A stretch of 62,435 bases of DNA, taken from NCBI GenBank assembly GCA_964415885.1, contig CAYQCE010000017.1:1-62435 (forward strand), given 5' to 3'. The notes under the pieces are model-generated. The model did no database searches. It saw only the letters and a program-made list of their open reading frames with translations, and was not told the origin of the DNA. The translations under genes and the position numbers were made by a program. Numbering within the stretch: position 1 is the stretch's first letter; each line of letters opens with the position of its first letter. This DNA comes from CAYQCE01 sp964415885 (GTDB lineage: Bacteria > Zixibacteria > MSB-5A5 > JAABVY01 > JAHJOQ01). This document shows positions 26,991-35,963 of the stretch, one piece after another.

Positions 26991-28190
26991 TTATCTTTTG
27001 ATTTGTTTCCCGGGTTTCCGGCTGCCTTGATATAGCTCGTACCGGAGCAGCCTGCATTCGAGGGGTCCGTTGTAAAGCTTCGTTCTGCTTGATGTTCGGA
27101 GTCCGATCTTCTTGGCGGCCTGTAAATTGCCGGTTAGTATATGTGCCTTCCAACCCGCGTATTTGTCCTTCAACGTATCCCCAATAGATTCGTAGAGTTT
27201 AAACAGGTCGGCCTGATCGAGGCGCTCCCCGTAGGGTGGGTTGGCCATCAATGTGCCCGGTTCCGTGGGTGGCGTAAGTTTGCTGAACGAGGATCGTCGT
27301 ATTTCGACGATATCCGTGATTCCGGCACGTGAGGCGTTCGATTGCGCAATATCGCAGGCTGTTTTGCTGATATCTGCACAGAGAATCCTGTTGTCAAGAT
27401 GCTTGTCGACCTTCTCGAGTGCGGCTGATTTGACCTCATTGAACAAGTCAGGGTCGTAATCCGGGAATCGTGTGAAACCGTACTGTCTACCGATCAATCC
27501 GGGGGAGATGTTGGCGGCTATCAGGGCTGCCTCGATTCCAATCGTGCCCGAGCCGCAGAATGGATCGACGAACGATGTCGTCGTGTCCCAGCCGCTTTGG
27601 AGAATCATACCTGCAGCCAGAACCTCTGACAGTGGTGCTCCGCCCGCCTGTGTTCGATAGCCTCGCTTGCCGAGCGGTACTCCGGATGAATCGAGCGACA
27701 CAGTGACCTGCGTGCCTTCGACGAACACGTTTATACGGATATCAGGCCTCTCTAAGTCGACTGACGGTCTGCTCCCCGTATCCGCTCTGATACGATCCAC
27801 CACGGCGTCCTTAGTCTTCTGTGCGGCATAGAGGGAGTTCTCGATCCACGAGTCTTTCAGGATCGCATCGACAGCGAGCGTGGAGTCACCATCGAAATAG
27901 ACGGACCAGTTCACTGTCTTGATCTGTCTGTAGAATTCATCTTCGTTGCGAGCGGTGAAACGCTTGAGTGGGACCAAAACCCGGACTGCACATCGCAGTC
28001 CGAAATTGGCTTCGTAGAGTAGACGCTTATCTCCAGCGAATGCTACAGATTTCATACCCGACCGCACGCTGTCACCGCCGAGTTTGGTGACTTCATCAGC
28101 GAGAGTCTCCTCGAGACCATACAGCGTCGTAGCGAGCATCTCGAAACGGCTGGCGTCTGGCCTGTATATTTGTGGTCTTTTGCTGGTCAT
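26991..28190 (-). CDS. THUMP-domain 23S rRNA/tRNA guanine-N2 methyltransferase (RlmL N-half type)
   Basis: The 399-residue protein has an N-terminal ferredoxin-like plus THUMP region (residues about 10-155). A Rossmann methyltransferase domain follows with SFVDPFCGSGTIGIEAAL (motif I, near 215) and the catalytic MANPPYGERL (motif IV, near 325). The NPPY motif marks N-methylation of a base amino group. The order matches the RlmL/YpsC family, which makes m2G2445 in 23S rRNA, and related tRNA enzymes; length fits the single-domain YpsC form. ATG 28190 is preferred over the in-frame TTG at 28208; neither has a strong ribosome site. Its 3' end abuts the shared terminator. Confidence 0.88.
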   Translation of the reverse strand: MTSKRPQIYRPDASRFEMLATTLYGLEETLADEVTKLGGDSVRSGMKSVAFAGDKRLLYEANFGLRCAVRVLVPLKRFTARNEDEFYRQIKTVNWSVYFDGDSTLAVDAILKDSWIENSLYAAQKTKDAVVDRIRADTGSRPSVDLERPDIRINVFVEGTQVTVSLDSSGVPLGKRGYRTQAGGAPLSEVLAAGMILQSGWDTTTSFVDPFCGSGTIGIEAALIAANISPGLIGRQYGFTRFPDYDPDLFNEVKSAALEKVDKHLDNRILCADISKTACDIAQSNASRAGITDIVEIRRSSFSKLTPPTEPGTLMANPPYGERLDQADLFKLYESIGDTLKDKYAGWKAHILTGNLQAAKKIGLRTSSRTKLYNGPLECRLLRYELYQGSRKPGKQIKR

Positions 28191-28272
28191 AGCTATTTCA
28201 ATCAACAAGATGGCTGAGCCGATGTTTCGGTCCTCTGCAAATCATACGTGACTTGGCTCCTTCTCCGTTATG

Positions 28273-31200
28273 TCACCTCGGGTCTGGCGGCCCCGGGAAT
28301 CCGGGCAGAGTCTTCGGATCGGTCTCGAGCTTCCTCTGGATATGCTCAATAGCACGATCGAGCTGATCGTCGAATCCCTCTACGCGGCGCTCCGGGAGGT
28401 TATCCACCTCGATGTCGGGATATACGCCTACGTTTTCCATGATCCATTCGCCCTCGAGATTGAAAATCCCGAATTCCGGCGCGGTGAAATACCCGCCGTC
28501 GACAAGCCCGCGGAATCCGCGGATTCCGATAACTCCACCCCATGAACGCTTGCCCATCAATGGTCCGAGGCCGTACTCACGGAAGAAGTGCGGGAAATAG
28601 TCGCCATCGGAGCATGAGAACTCATTCAAGAGGGTGATCATATGTGCATGTATTCCGTATCCCGGCATTCTGCCGACGCCACCATTTCGCGACATCCCCA
28701 TCGCCTTGACCACTCTCCTTAGCCTTTCGAGAATCAGGCTCGAAACAAACCCGCCTCCGTTATAGCGAACGTCAATGATCAGTCCCGGCTTCTTGCTCTG
28801 GTGGTAGAACATCTTCGCAAACCGTATGAGTCCCCAACTGCCCATGTCCGGAATATGTATATATCCGATCTTGCCGGCCGATACCGAGTCGACATACTCC
28901 CGATTGCTTTCGACCGCATCATAATACCGCAGCGTTTCTTCGGAACTGGTTGGCTTGATCTCGTAGTCTCTCGCGCCCTGCATAGTCGGTCTATCATTGA
29001 CCGTGATAGTCACGATCCTGTCAGCTTTCTGCACCGTGAGCGAATACGGGTTGATATCAGCCGTTATCTCCTGGCCGTCAATGGCGAGCAGGTACTCACC
29101 TTCGGATACATCAACACCGGGATCGAGAAGTGGTGAGCGGAGATTGTCATCCCAATTCTCACCTTTCAAAATATTGACAATCTTGATTCGATCTACGGCC
29201 GAGTCGACCGCGAAATCCGCACCGAAGATGCCGACATTACTACCTTCTATTTCCGGGTAGTCTCCACGGCCAACATATGTATGAGAGCAGGCCAGCTCGC
29301 CGATCATCTCTCCGAGAATGTAATTGAGGTCATACCTGTGTGCCGCGTGGGGAAGCAGTTCGCGGTATTTGTCACCGACTGCTGTCCAATCGACACCGTG
29401 CATGTTGGAATCATAGAAGAAGTCGCGTTCGATGCGCCAGACCTCCTCAAACATCTGTTCGAACTCTGCACGCCGATCGATCCTCATCTTCATGCCAGAT
29501 AGATCGAGCTTGGAGTTGTCGAGTGAGGCTCCGTTTCCGGATGTCGGGATAATGTGGTATCCTCCGCTCTTGCGGACGATCATCTTGCTCCCATCATAAG
29601 TGAGCAGAAATGAGCCGGTTCCTTCGAGAAAAATGTGATCCTTCTCTTCTTCGAGAACGAACTTGTGTATCGCGCCCTCACCCTCTGAAACCTTGCCGCG
29701 CATGCCGTAGATGGGCCGGGAGGAATAGAATACGGCGCCATCTACTGGTGCGATGGAACCGTAATTGCCGCTTGGAATTTCGATCTCGACCTGGCGGTCG
29801 AAAATGCCCTCGAAGTCGATACTGACCGCAACTTCGGCTTCGGAATCGTCAGTGTCACGAGCGTCCTTCTTCTCGTCGGAGTCGACTTGCACTTCGTCGC
29901 TTTCAGGAGCAAATGGTGACTCTGTACCCTTGTTCAGCAGGACCATGTACACGTTGGTTATCGCTTCGTTGACGAACTGGAACTCATACGATCCGAGTAC
30001 CGGGTTGAAGTTTCTCTCAGAGAGGAAATACATGTACTTACCCGTTGGGTCGAAAGCCGGCATGTAGTCGTTCGTGAATCCCTGCGTAACCTGGTGGACC
30101 TGCTTATCCGCGACGGAGTATATGTGCACAGCCTGAAGCCTGTTTTCGATTTCCTTGTGATAGGTTAGATACTTACTGTCAGGCGACCAGTTGTACCACC
30201 TAATCTCGCTGTTCTCGGAGCTGTCAATTTTTGCAAGAGCTTTCGAATCAACATCCATCAGCCACAAAATGTGATCCTTGTCAGAGAAAGCGATCTTCTC
30301 ACTATCAGGCGACCAGATTGGTTTATACCTGTGACCGTGGCCGTCGGAAGTCAATTGGGTTCTGTCCCTGCCATCATTGGAGATGAGATACAACTCTTCC
30401 TCACCGGACTCATCGGATATGAATACAATCTGTTCACCGTCGGGTGACCACGAACACTCTCGTTCTCTGGCTCCCGGAGTTTGAGTGAGATTTCGAGTGT
30501 TACCCTTCTCCCTGGGCACCGTGAAGATATCACCGCGAGCCGAAAAGATCGCCCTGTTGCCGTTCGGTGAGACCTGATAGTCTCTTCCGTCGGGGGAGAC
30601 AGTCTTGAATTCGTCCCGCATGAATAGATGATCCGTGGCGAGAGATACTACGACTTTCTTGAGTTCCTCGGACGGGAGATCGAGGACGTAGAGGTATCCT
30701 CCATTCTCGAATGCTATCCCGTCCTTACCGAGGCTCGGCCACATCACGTCAAACTCGGTGAATTCCGTTACCTGCGCCTGGACTCCGGTCTGGAGATCGT
30801 GTGACCAGAGATTCAGGCGACCCGCGCGGTCCGAGCAGAAGTATAGCTTGTTCTCGTACCACATCGGCATGTGATCCGTGCCTTCCCAGTCGGTGATTCT
30901 CCGTGAGGACGTGTCAGCCATGTTGTATATCCAGACATCCTGTGCCATCCCGCCCCGGTACCGTTTCCAAGTTCGGAAGTCGCGGAAAATAGGGCAGTAT
31001 GCGACGCTATTCCCGTCCGGAGAGAGACTCGTAAATCCCGCGGTCTCCATTGGAAGCGGAATCGGTATGCCGCCATCCAAATCGACGAGATACACGCGAC
31101 CGTCCCACCAGTCCATAACCTCCTTGCGTGAACGGAACATCACCCGGTCACCGTCGGGATGCCATCCCATCACTATGTTTTCCGGGCCGAATCGCTCGCT

Positions 31201-31533
31201 GGTGCGCTGGATACCCGGATGATAAGTTAGCCGTGTCGGCGAACCTCCGTCGGACGGCATCACGTACACTGCGATATCGCCATCATACTGACCCGTGAAT
31301 GCGATCATCGAGCCATCCGGCGAGAACTTTGGAAAATACTCGATCCCATCGTGCGTAGTCAGCCGGGTAGCTTCGCCGCCGCTGCGCGGAGCCGTATATA
31401 CATCTCCAGCGTGGATGAATGCCACACGGTTAGTGTGAACATCCGGAAAGCGCAACAGCCGGGCTTCTTCGCCGTCTGCCATTGTCGCAAGTAGTATCAG
31501 CAGGGCTATCATCATTGTTATGACTCTATTCAC
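28273..31533 (-). CDS. Secreted tricorn-type serine protease (S41 family)
   Basis: This 1086-residue tricorn homologue has a signal peptide (MMIALLILLATMADG). A TolB-like beta-propeller region follows with repeated SPDG..IAF blades (about 30-600). Then come a helical C1 domain, a PDZ-like domain and the S41 core. The catalytic tetrad of archaeal tricorn (S745, H746, S965, E1023) has clear counterparts: Ser750-His751 in ELACSHTYVG, Ser975 in SCSDGD, and Glu1033 in MENVGVYPD. Offsets of +5 and +10 fit a collinear alignment. The start is GTG 31533 with GGAGG upstream; a longer reading frame lacks a signal peptide start. Unlike the cytosolic archaeal enzyme this one is probably periplasmic, digesting peptides there. 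Confidence 0.93.
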   Translation of the reverse strand: MNRVITMMIALLILLATMADGEEARLLRFPDVHTNRVAFIHAGDVYTAPRSGGEATRLTTHDGIEYFPKFSPDGSMIAFTGQYDGDIAVYVMPSDGGSPTRLTYHPGIQRTSERFGPENIVMGWHPDGDRVMFRSRKEVMDWWDGRVYLVDLDGGIPIPLPMETAGFTSLSPDGNSVAYCPIFRDFRTWKRYRGGMAQDVWIYNMADTSSRRITDWEGTDHMPMWYENKLYFCSDRAGRLNLWSHDLQTGVQAQVTEFTEFDVMWPSLGKDGIAFENGGYLYVLDLPSEELKKVVVSLATDHLFMRDEFKTVSPDGRDYQVSPNGNRAIFSARGDIFTVPREKGNTRNLTQTPGARERECSWSPDGEQIVFISDESGEEELYLISNDGRDRTQLTSDGHGHRYKPIWSPDSEKIAFSDKDHILWLMDVDSKALAKIDSSENSEIRWYNWSPDSKYLTYHKEIENRLQAVHIYSVADKQVHQVTQGFTNDYMPAFDPTGKYMYFLSERNFNPVLGSYEFQFVNEAITNVYMVLLNKGTESPFAPESDEVQVDSDEKKDARDTDDSEAEVAVSIDFEGIFDRQVEIEIPSGNYGSIAPVDGAVFYSSRPIYGMRGKVSEGEGAIHKFVLEEEKDHIFLEGTGSFLLTYDGSKMIVRKSGGYHIIPTSGNGASLDNSKLDLSGMKMRIDRRAEFEQMFEEVWRIERDFFYDSNMHGVDWTAVGDKYRELLPHAAHRYDLNYILGEMIGELACSHTYVGRGDYPEIEGSNVGIFGADFAVDSAVDRIKIVNILKGENWDDNLRSPLLDPGVDVSEGEYLLAIDGQEITADINPYSLTVQKADRIVTITVNDRPTMQGARDYEIKPTSSEETLRYYDAVESNREYVDSVSAGKIGYIHIPDMGSWGLIRFAKMFYHQSKKPGLIIDVRYNGGGFVSSLILERLRRVVKAMGMSRNGGVGRMPGYGIHAHMITLLNEFSCSDGDYFPHFFREYGLGPLMGKRSWGGVIGIRGFRGLVDGGYFTAPEFGIFNLEGEWIMENVGVYPDIEVDNLPERRVEGFDDQLDRAIEHIQRKLETDPKTLPGFPGPPDPR

Positions 31534-31639
31534 ATCTCCTCCCGGGCTTTCGTTTTCGGAGTGAGGGGCATCCGTAAATCCATCGGTAGCAGAAACCAAA
31601 TGTAGGTCATTTGCACCGATCCTGCAATCACTCTTTTCT

Positions 31640-31668
31640 TGACTTTGGAATAGGCCCGCTCTACCTTG
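31640..31668 (+). promoter_or_regulatory. Predicted promoter of the manC operon
   Basis: TTGACT (31640-31645) and TACCTT (31663-31668) are 17 bases apart, 25 bases before the ATG. Confidence 0.5.
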
Positions 31669-31693
31669 GCACAAACCAAACGGAGGTCGATAG

Positions 31694-32776
31694 ATGATTT
31701 ATGGCGTTATCATGGCTGGGGGAAAGGGAGAGAGATTCTGGCCGCTTTCGCGGGAGAACCATCCGAAGCAGTTGCTGAGGATCACTTCGGACAGGACCAT
31801 GTTGCAGGAGACCATCGATCGCGTCGTCGACTTCATTCCGCTTCCGAGAATCCGGATTGTGACGGGAGAGAACCTATATCAGCCGATTCTCGACAAAATC
31901 GACTATCTCAAGGACGAAAATATCATAACGGAGCCGTTCGGCCGCAACACCTGCCTGACAATCGGACTTGCTGCGACGCATCTTTACAAGGAGGATCCAA
32001 AGTCCGTTATGGTTGTGCTGTCCTGCGATCATGCTATCAAGCCGCAGGAGGCTCTCATAGAGATTCTCAACACCGGATGTCAGGTGGCGAGTGACAAGGA
32101 TTGCCTGATTACGATAGGAATCACTCCGTCCCGAGCGGAGACCGGCTACGGTTATATCGAGCAGAGTGACCTTTACGATCGCTTTGGTGCGGTATCGATG
32201 TACCACATTAAAGAGTTCACCGAGAAACCGGATAGAGTCACGGCTCAGCAGTACTATTACGACCGGAAGCATCTATGGAATTCAGGCATGTTCATCTGGT
32301 CGACCAACACGATTCTCGATTCTATTCGCAAGCACAAGCCGTCGATGGGGCAGCTTCTCGACGAATATGCGGAGAAGATTGGGACGGATGAGGAGCTCAA
32401 GGCCCGCAGGCATGTGTTCGACAATGCCGAGAAGGTGTCGATCGATGTCGCCGTTTTGGAACGAGCTGATAATGTGCTTGTAATTAAGGGCGAACTGATG
32501 TGGGATGATGTTGGGACGTGGCGCGCGATGGAGCGTGTTCGACGACTCGACAAAGACAACAACGTAACCGAGGGCGATGTGGTTGCACTCGACAGTTATG
32601 AATCGACGATTTTCAACTACCCTGATGATGGCATAATCGCAACCCTCGGGGTTTCCGATCTCGTGATTGTGCGATGTGACGATGTTGTGATGGTGGCTCA
32701 CAGGTCGAGGACGAAAGACATCCCGAAACTTCTCGCGAAGTTGCGTGAGGACGAGAAGTATGAGAAGCACATGTAG
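31694..32776 (+). CDS. manC: Mannose-1-phosphate guanylyltransferase
   Basis: The 360-residue nucleotidyltransferase makes GDP-mannose from mannose-1-phosphate and GTP in the cytosol. The signature IMAGGKGERFWPLSR is at residues 6-20, followed by HPKQLL. TEPFGRNTC near 77, GYGYIE near 155, FTEKPD and NSGMFIW complete the active site. It is the short form without the phosphomannose isomerase domain. The ATG has GGAGG nine bases upstream. It heads a close-packed run with a SPOR lipoprotein that overlaps its 3' end. GDP-mannose would feed the mannosyl transferases that the GT4 and DUF2723 genes suggest. Confidence 0.93.
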   Translation: MIYGVIMAGGKGERFWPLSRENHPKQLLRITSDRTMLQETIDRVVDFIPLPRIRIVTGENLYQPILDKIDYLKDENIITEPFGRNTCLTIGLAATHLYKEDPKSVMVVLSCDHAIKPQEALIEILNTGCQVASDKDCLITIGITPSRAETGYGYIEQSDLYDRFGAVSMYHIKEFTEKPDRVTAQQYYYDRKHLWNSGMFIWSTNTILDSIRKHKPSMGQLLDEYAEKIGTDEELKARRHVFDNAEKVSIDVAVLERADNVLVIKGELMWDDVGTWRAMERVRRLDKDNNVTEGDVVALDSYESTIFNYPDDGIIATLGVSDLVIVRCDDVVMVAHRSRTKDIPKLLAKLREDEKYEKHM

Positions 32777-33392
32777 ATTTGCGGACTATATCGTTGCTGC
32801 CTGCTTAGCCTCAATACTGCTTATAATTGCGTGCGGCGGTGCCGCACGGAGGACCGGTGATGCGGAACGTTTTCCGGAGTACCCGGATGGCCGGGGGGAT
32901 GTTCCGCTTGATCTCGACGAAGACTATTTCCGCGTTCCGGAGAAAGTGCCCGAGGAAGCTGGCGGCAGAGTTACCCAGCGGGGCATCGATTGGCAAACCA
33001 TAGATTCGCTGAGAAGGGCCGGGGAGGGGATAGATTCGGTATCCACGATCTACCGCGTGCAGTTGTACGCTTCCCAGTATTACTCCGAAGCGAGTTATGA
33101 GAAGGAAATTGCGGCGGATGTATTCGAGGAACCTCTATATCTCAAGTATGAGGTCCCGTACTACAAGATTCTCCTTGGGAATGAGACCAAGCAGGAAGCG
33201 GGACGCAGATTGTTGTCAACCGCACGCAGTCTCGGATACGACAATGCCTGGCTCGTGCAGTCCCCGCCGGATTCGATCTACTACGACTTCATCATGCCGG
33301 ATAGTCTCAAAGTGACTGCGGACAGCCTCTCCGCGGATTCTATAGCGGTTGACACGACGTCGGCCGAGTACGAAGAGCAGGATCAGCCTTGA
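32760..33392 (+). CDS. SPOR-domain lipoprotein
   Basis: This 210-residue protein has a short basic N-terminus, a hydrophobic helix and a lipobox (LIIAC) near residue 22, so it should be a lipoprotein. After an acidic linker, residues about 105-165 (YRVQLYASQYYSEA... YKILLGNETKQEAGR..L) match a SPOR domain. SPOR domains bind denuded peptidoglycan at division sites. The tail is rich in Ser, Asp and Glu. The start ATG lies inside the end of manC (17-base overlap). An upstream in-frame codon at 32745 would only add five residues. It probably has a cell-wall role at the division site or in general envelope anchoring. Confidence 0.75.
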   Translation: MRSTCRFADYIVAACLASILLIIACGGAARRTGDAERFPEYPDGRGDVPLDLDEDYFRVPEKVPEEAGGRVTQRGIDWQTIDSLRRAGEGIDSVSTIYRVQLYASQYYSEASYEKEIAADVFEEPLYLKYEVPYYKILLGNETKQEAGRRLLSTARSLGYDNAWLVQSPPDSIYYDFIMPDSLKVTADSLSADSIAVDTTSAEYEEQDQP

Positions 33393-34036
33393 AAATTATC
33401 GATCTGGATTCTCACCAGGATATTAAGCAGACAGCCCGAGTAGCAGCAGAGATAGTGTCCGATGGGGGAGTGGCGCTGGTTCCGACAGAAACCCAGTACG
33501 GCCTCTGTGTCAATGCCGAAAGCGAAGAAGGCCTGCTGAAGCTCTGGGATATCAAGCAACAGGGGCCGTCGTCTCCGAGTGCTGTATTTGTGGAGGACTT
33601 CGCGAAGGGAGCCGAGCTGTTGAGCGCTCCTCCCGAGGGGCTGGAAGCGTTCCTTGGACGATTCTGGCCGGGACCCCTGACGATCGTCGGACTGTCGAAA
33701 CGATCTCACTGGCCGGGAATTGTCACGGAGAATAGTACGATCGGACTGAGATGCTCCTCCCATGAGTTCATTCGAGAGCTGGCGCATGTGTCCGAACACT
33801 TTCTCACGGCAACCAGCGCCAACATTCACCGCGAGATGCCTTCGACAAACAGACGATTTCTCACAAAATGGTTGGAGGGCAGGGTTGATATTCTTATATT
33901 CGACGGTTCCGTGCGGTCAGATGCGCATGCGTCCACGGTTCTCGATATAAGTGGCGGATCTCCGAACATCATCAGAGTCGGAGATGTAGCACCGGAGGAG
34001 ATCATGGCGGCATGGCGAAAGGAAGTAGAGGCTTGA
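33389..34036 (+). CDS. Sua5/YciO/YrdC-family protein (TsaC-like)
   Basis: The 215-residue protein has the YrdC fold: GGVALVPTETQYGLCV at about residues 26-41, WPGPLTIV near 92, and FLTATSANIHRE near 145. True TsaC makes threonylcarbamoyl-AMP for the t6A37 tRNA modification, using a KxR..SxN set. Here the SxN part is kept (TSAN). The KxR site reads IKQQG, so the arginine is lost. It may be a YciO-like paralogue instead of TsaC. The start is TTG overlapping the preceding stop (TTGA). The phosphatase gene follows with the same kind of overlap, so translation is probably coupled. Confidence 0.8.
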   Translation: MKIIDLDSHQDIKQTARVAAEIVSDGGVALVPTETQYGLCVNAESEEGLLKLWDIKQQGPSSPSAVFVEDFAKGAELLSAPPEGLEAFLGRFWPGPLTIVGLSKRSHWPGIVTENSTIGLRCSSHEFIRELAHVSEHFLTATSANIHREMPSTNRRFLTKWLEGRVDILIFDGSVRSDAHASTVLDISGGSPNIIRVGDVAPEEIMAAWRKEVEA

Positions 34037-34539
34037 GCGAGAAAAAATTCCAGATAATGGTTGTTTGCACGGGGAATACATGCCGATCTCCGATGGCGCA
34101 CGGTGTACTGGAGCATCTGGTCAATTCGGATGGTCTCGGCAATGATGTCGAGGTTGTTTCGTCCGGTACGGGGACGCTCGACGGCTACCCCGCCACAAAG
34201 GACGCCGTGACGGCCGCGTCGCGGGACGGAATCGATATCTCCGATCATCATTCGACCGCTATCACGGAAGATCTTGTCGATGACTCTGACTTGATCCTCG
34301 TCATGGCATACAATCATCTTTTTGAAGTGTTGGGAAAATTCCCCGAAGCCGACGGCAAGGTAGCCATGCTGAAAGCGTTTCCTGACCAGGAGCCGGTCGA
34401 GGATCTCTCTGTCGCAGATCCGATAGGGACCGAGTTCGAGAACTACAAGCGCACGTACAAGGAGATCAAAGAGGAACTTAAGCGTGCCTGGCCTCATATA
34501 AAGAGACGGATTTATGAGAAACTGGGCAGAGAGAAATAA
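34033..34539 (+). CDS. Low-molecular-weight protein-tyrosine phosphatase
   Basis: This 168-residue LMW phosphatase carries the P-loop CTGNTCRS (Cys12 to Arg18, CX5R) at the N-terminus and the general-acid Asp in VADPIG near residue 122. Family members in bacteria remove phosphate from tyrosine kinases that control polysaccharide export, or from ribose-phosphate-type metabolites. A TTG start overlapping the previous stop (TTGA) with GGAAG upstream is chosen; the ATG at 34012 would add seven residues. Its closeness to manC suits a role in envelope glycan control, but no tyrosine kinase is visible in the window. It overlaps the DUF3108 gene by 26 bases. Confidence 0.9.
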   Translation: MSEKKFQIMVVCTGNTCRSPMAHGVLEHLVNSDGLGNDVEVVSSGTGTLDGYPATKDAVTAASRDGIDISDHHSTAITEDLVDDSDLILVMAYNHLFEVLGKFPEADGKVAMLKAFPDQEPVEDLSVADPIGTEFENYKRTYKEIKEELKRAWPHIKRRIYEKLGREK

Positions 34540-35383
34540 GGTTTGTAGAAGGGCGATCACACTCCTCACAGCGTTTGTTGTCGTCACAATCGGGGGCGTA
34601 CTTTCGGCGAGTGAAATCGAGACGGGGGACGGCATCGAACTCGATAGCTGCCGCGTCCTCGACGTGCCGTACGACTCAGTACCGGTGGACTCCAACTTCA
34701 GAGAAATCATCAACGATGCGTTCGGCCCGGGGGAATACCTGAAGTTCGATCTGAAATACAGCTTCATCACGCCCGGATATGCTGAGATGAGCGTCGATTC
34801 TGTCTTCGACTACAATGGTCGCTTGTGTTATTCGATTACAACGCGCGCAAGCTCCTACGGTTTCTTCGATAAGGTATTCAAGGTCCGCGACAGCGGACTG
34901 ACATATATGGATGTATGGGGGCTGTTTCCGTGGAGGTTCGAGAAACATCTGAGGGAAGGCGGATATACCGCGAATGTCCACCAGGAATTCGACCAGTATC
35001 GTGGGCTGGCTTTCGAAAAGGAAGACACGGTTCTCGTGCATCGGTACATCCAGGACGTACTGTCGAGCCTCTACTATGTCCGGACCCTTGACCTTGAAGT
35101 CGGCGATACAGTGCATGTCGTCAACTACAACGATCGCGAGTGCTACAACCTGGCGGTGATTGTGCACGGCAGGGAAGAGATTGATGTGGAGGCGGGGACG
35201 TTCGACTGCCTGAAGGTCGAGCCGCTTTTGAAGTCCGCCGGATTGTTCAAGCACGAGGGGCGACTCACAGTCTGGTTGACCGATGACCGCCTCAAAATGC
35301 CGGTGCTGATGAAATCAAAGGTGATTGTCGGCCACCTTGCCGCCGAGCTAACCGAGTTTCGTCTCGGCGAACTGGTTTACTGA
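34514..35383 (+). CDS. DUF3108 exported protein
   Basis: The 289-residue protein has a signal-like N-terminus (ITLLTAFVVVTIGGVLSA) and then a beta-rich domain. Its sequence matches DUF3108: GEYLKFDLKYSFITPGYAEM, the LFPWRFEKHLREGGY segment near 140, and a closing WLTDDRLKMPVLMKSKV..G. The family is thought to form a periplasmic beta-barrel or half-clam fold, without known activity. The ATG at 34514 lies inside the phosphatase gene, so co-expression is likely. A second lysine-rich repeat or lipobox is absent, so it should be a soluble periplasmic protein or be held by the uncleaved helix. Confidence 0.8.
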   Translation: MRNWAERNKVCRRAITLLTAFVVVTIGGVLSASEIETGDGIELDSCRVLDVPYDSVPVDSNFREIINDAFGPGEYLKFDLKYSFITPGYAEMSVDSVFDYNGRLCYSITTRASSYGFFDKVFKVRDSGLTYMDVWGLFPWRFEKHLREGGYTANVHQEFDQYRGLAFEKEDTVLVHRYIQDVLSSLYYVRTLDLEVGDTVHVVNYNDRECYNLAVIVHGREEIDVEAGTFDCLKVEPLLKSAGLFKHEGRLTVWLTDDRLKMPVLMKSKVIVGHLAAELTEFRLGELVY

Positions 35384-35482
35384 GACCCTCCAAACATCTC
35401 TCCGGTTGTATCCATTAAGAAGACCTGTTTTCAGTCAGTGTGTCTGATCCTCTCATTCGGCTTACTCGCCTGCGCTAATTGG

Positions 35483-35511
35483 TTGACATGGCATGCGATA
35501 ACTCGTAATTT
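35483..35511 (+). promoter_or_regulatory. Predicted dtd promoter, leaderless layout
   Basis: TTGACA (35483-35488) and TAATTT (35506-35511) are 17 bases apart. Only 8 bases separate the -10 box from the ATG at 35520, and no ribosome site is present. Confidence 0.6.
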
Positions 35512-35519
35512 GACGCGCT

Positions 35520-35963
35520 ATGAAAGTCGTGCTGCAAAGAGTAAATTCCGCTTCTGTCGAAGTCGATGGCCGGATTGTAGGTGAAATCGGCAGGGGGCTG
35601 GTTCTACTGGTTGGTGCGGGCAGGGAGGATGCTGAAGAGGACGTCCGCCTGTTGGCGGATAAGTCTCTGAATCTTCGTATCTTTGAAGACGACGAGGGCA
35701 AGATGAACTTATCCTGCCTTAAGCTCGAGTACGATGTGCTCGTAGTTTCGCAGTTCACTCTTCAGGCAGACACGCGGAAGGGAAGGAGGCCGTCCTTCGG
35801 CGATGCCATGGACCCTGCGGAAGCCGAACGGCTGTACGAACTGTTCGTGGAACTGTGCGAAAACACTGGACTAAGGACCGAGACCGGGGTTTTTGGAGCG
35901 AGAATGAACGTGCGGCTCGAAAACGCAGGTCCCGTTACTATCATATTAGACAGCAAGGTATGA
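35520..35963 (+). CDS. dtd: D-aminoacyl-tRNA deacylase
   Basis: The 147-residue Dtd removes D-amino acids and glycine from mischarged tRNAs. Family motifs are intact: MKVVLQRV.SASV at the start, GLVLLVGAGRED, the SQFTLQADTRKGRRPSF active-site strand (residues about 79-95), and NAGPVTIILDS with the cross-subunit Gly-Pro near the C-terminus. Length is normal, and the enzyme is a cytosolic dimer. The ATG lies eight bases after a good -10 box with no Shine-Dalgarno, so its mRNA may be leaderless. The maf gene begins inside its stop codon (ATGA). Confidence 0.95.
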   Translation: MKVVLQRVNSASVEVDGRIVGEIGRGLVLLVGAGREDAEEDVRLLADKSLNLRIFEDDEGKMNLSCLKLEYDVLVVSQFTLQADTRKGRRPSFGDAMDPAEAERLYELFVELCENTGLRTETGVFGARMNVRLENAGPVTIILDSKV

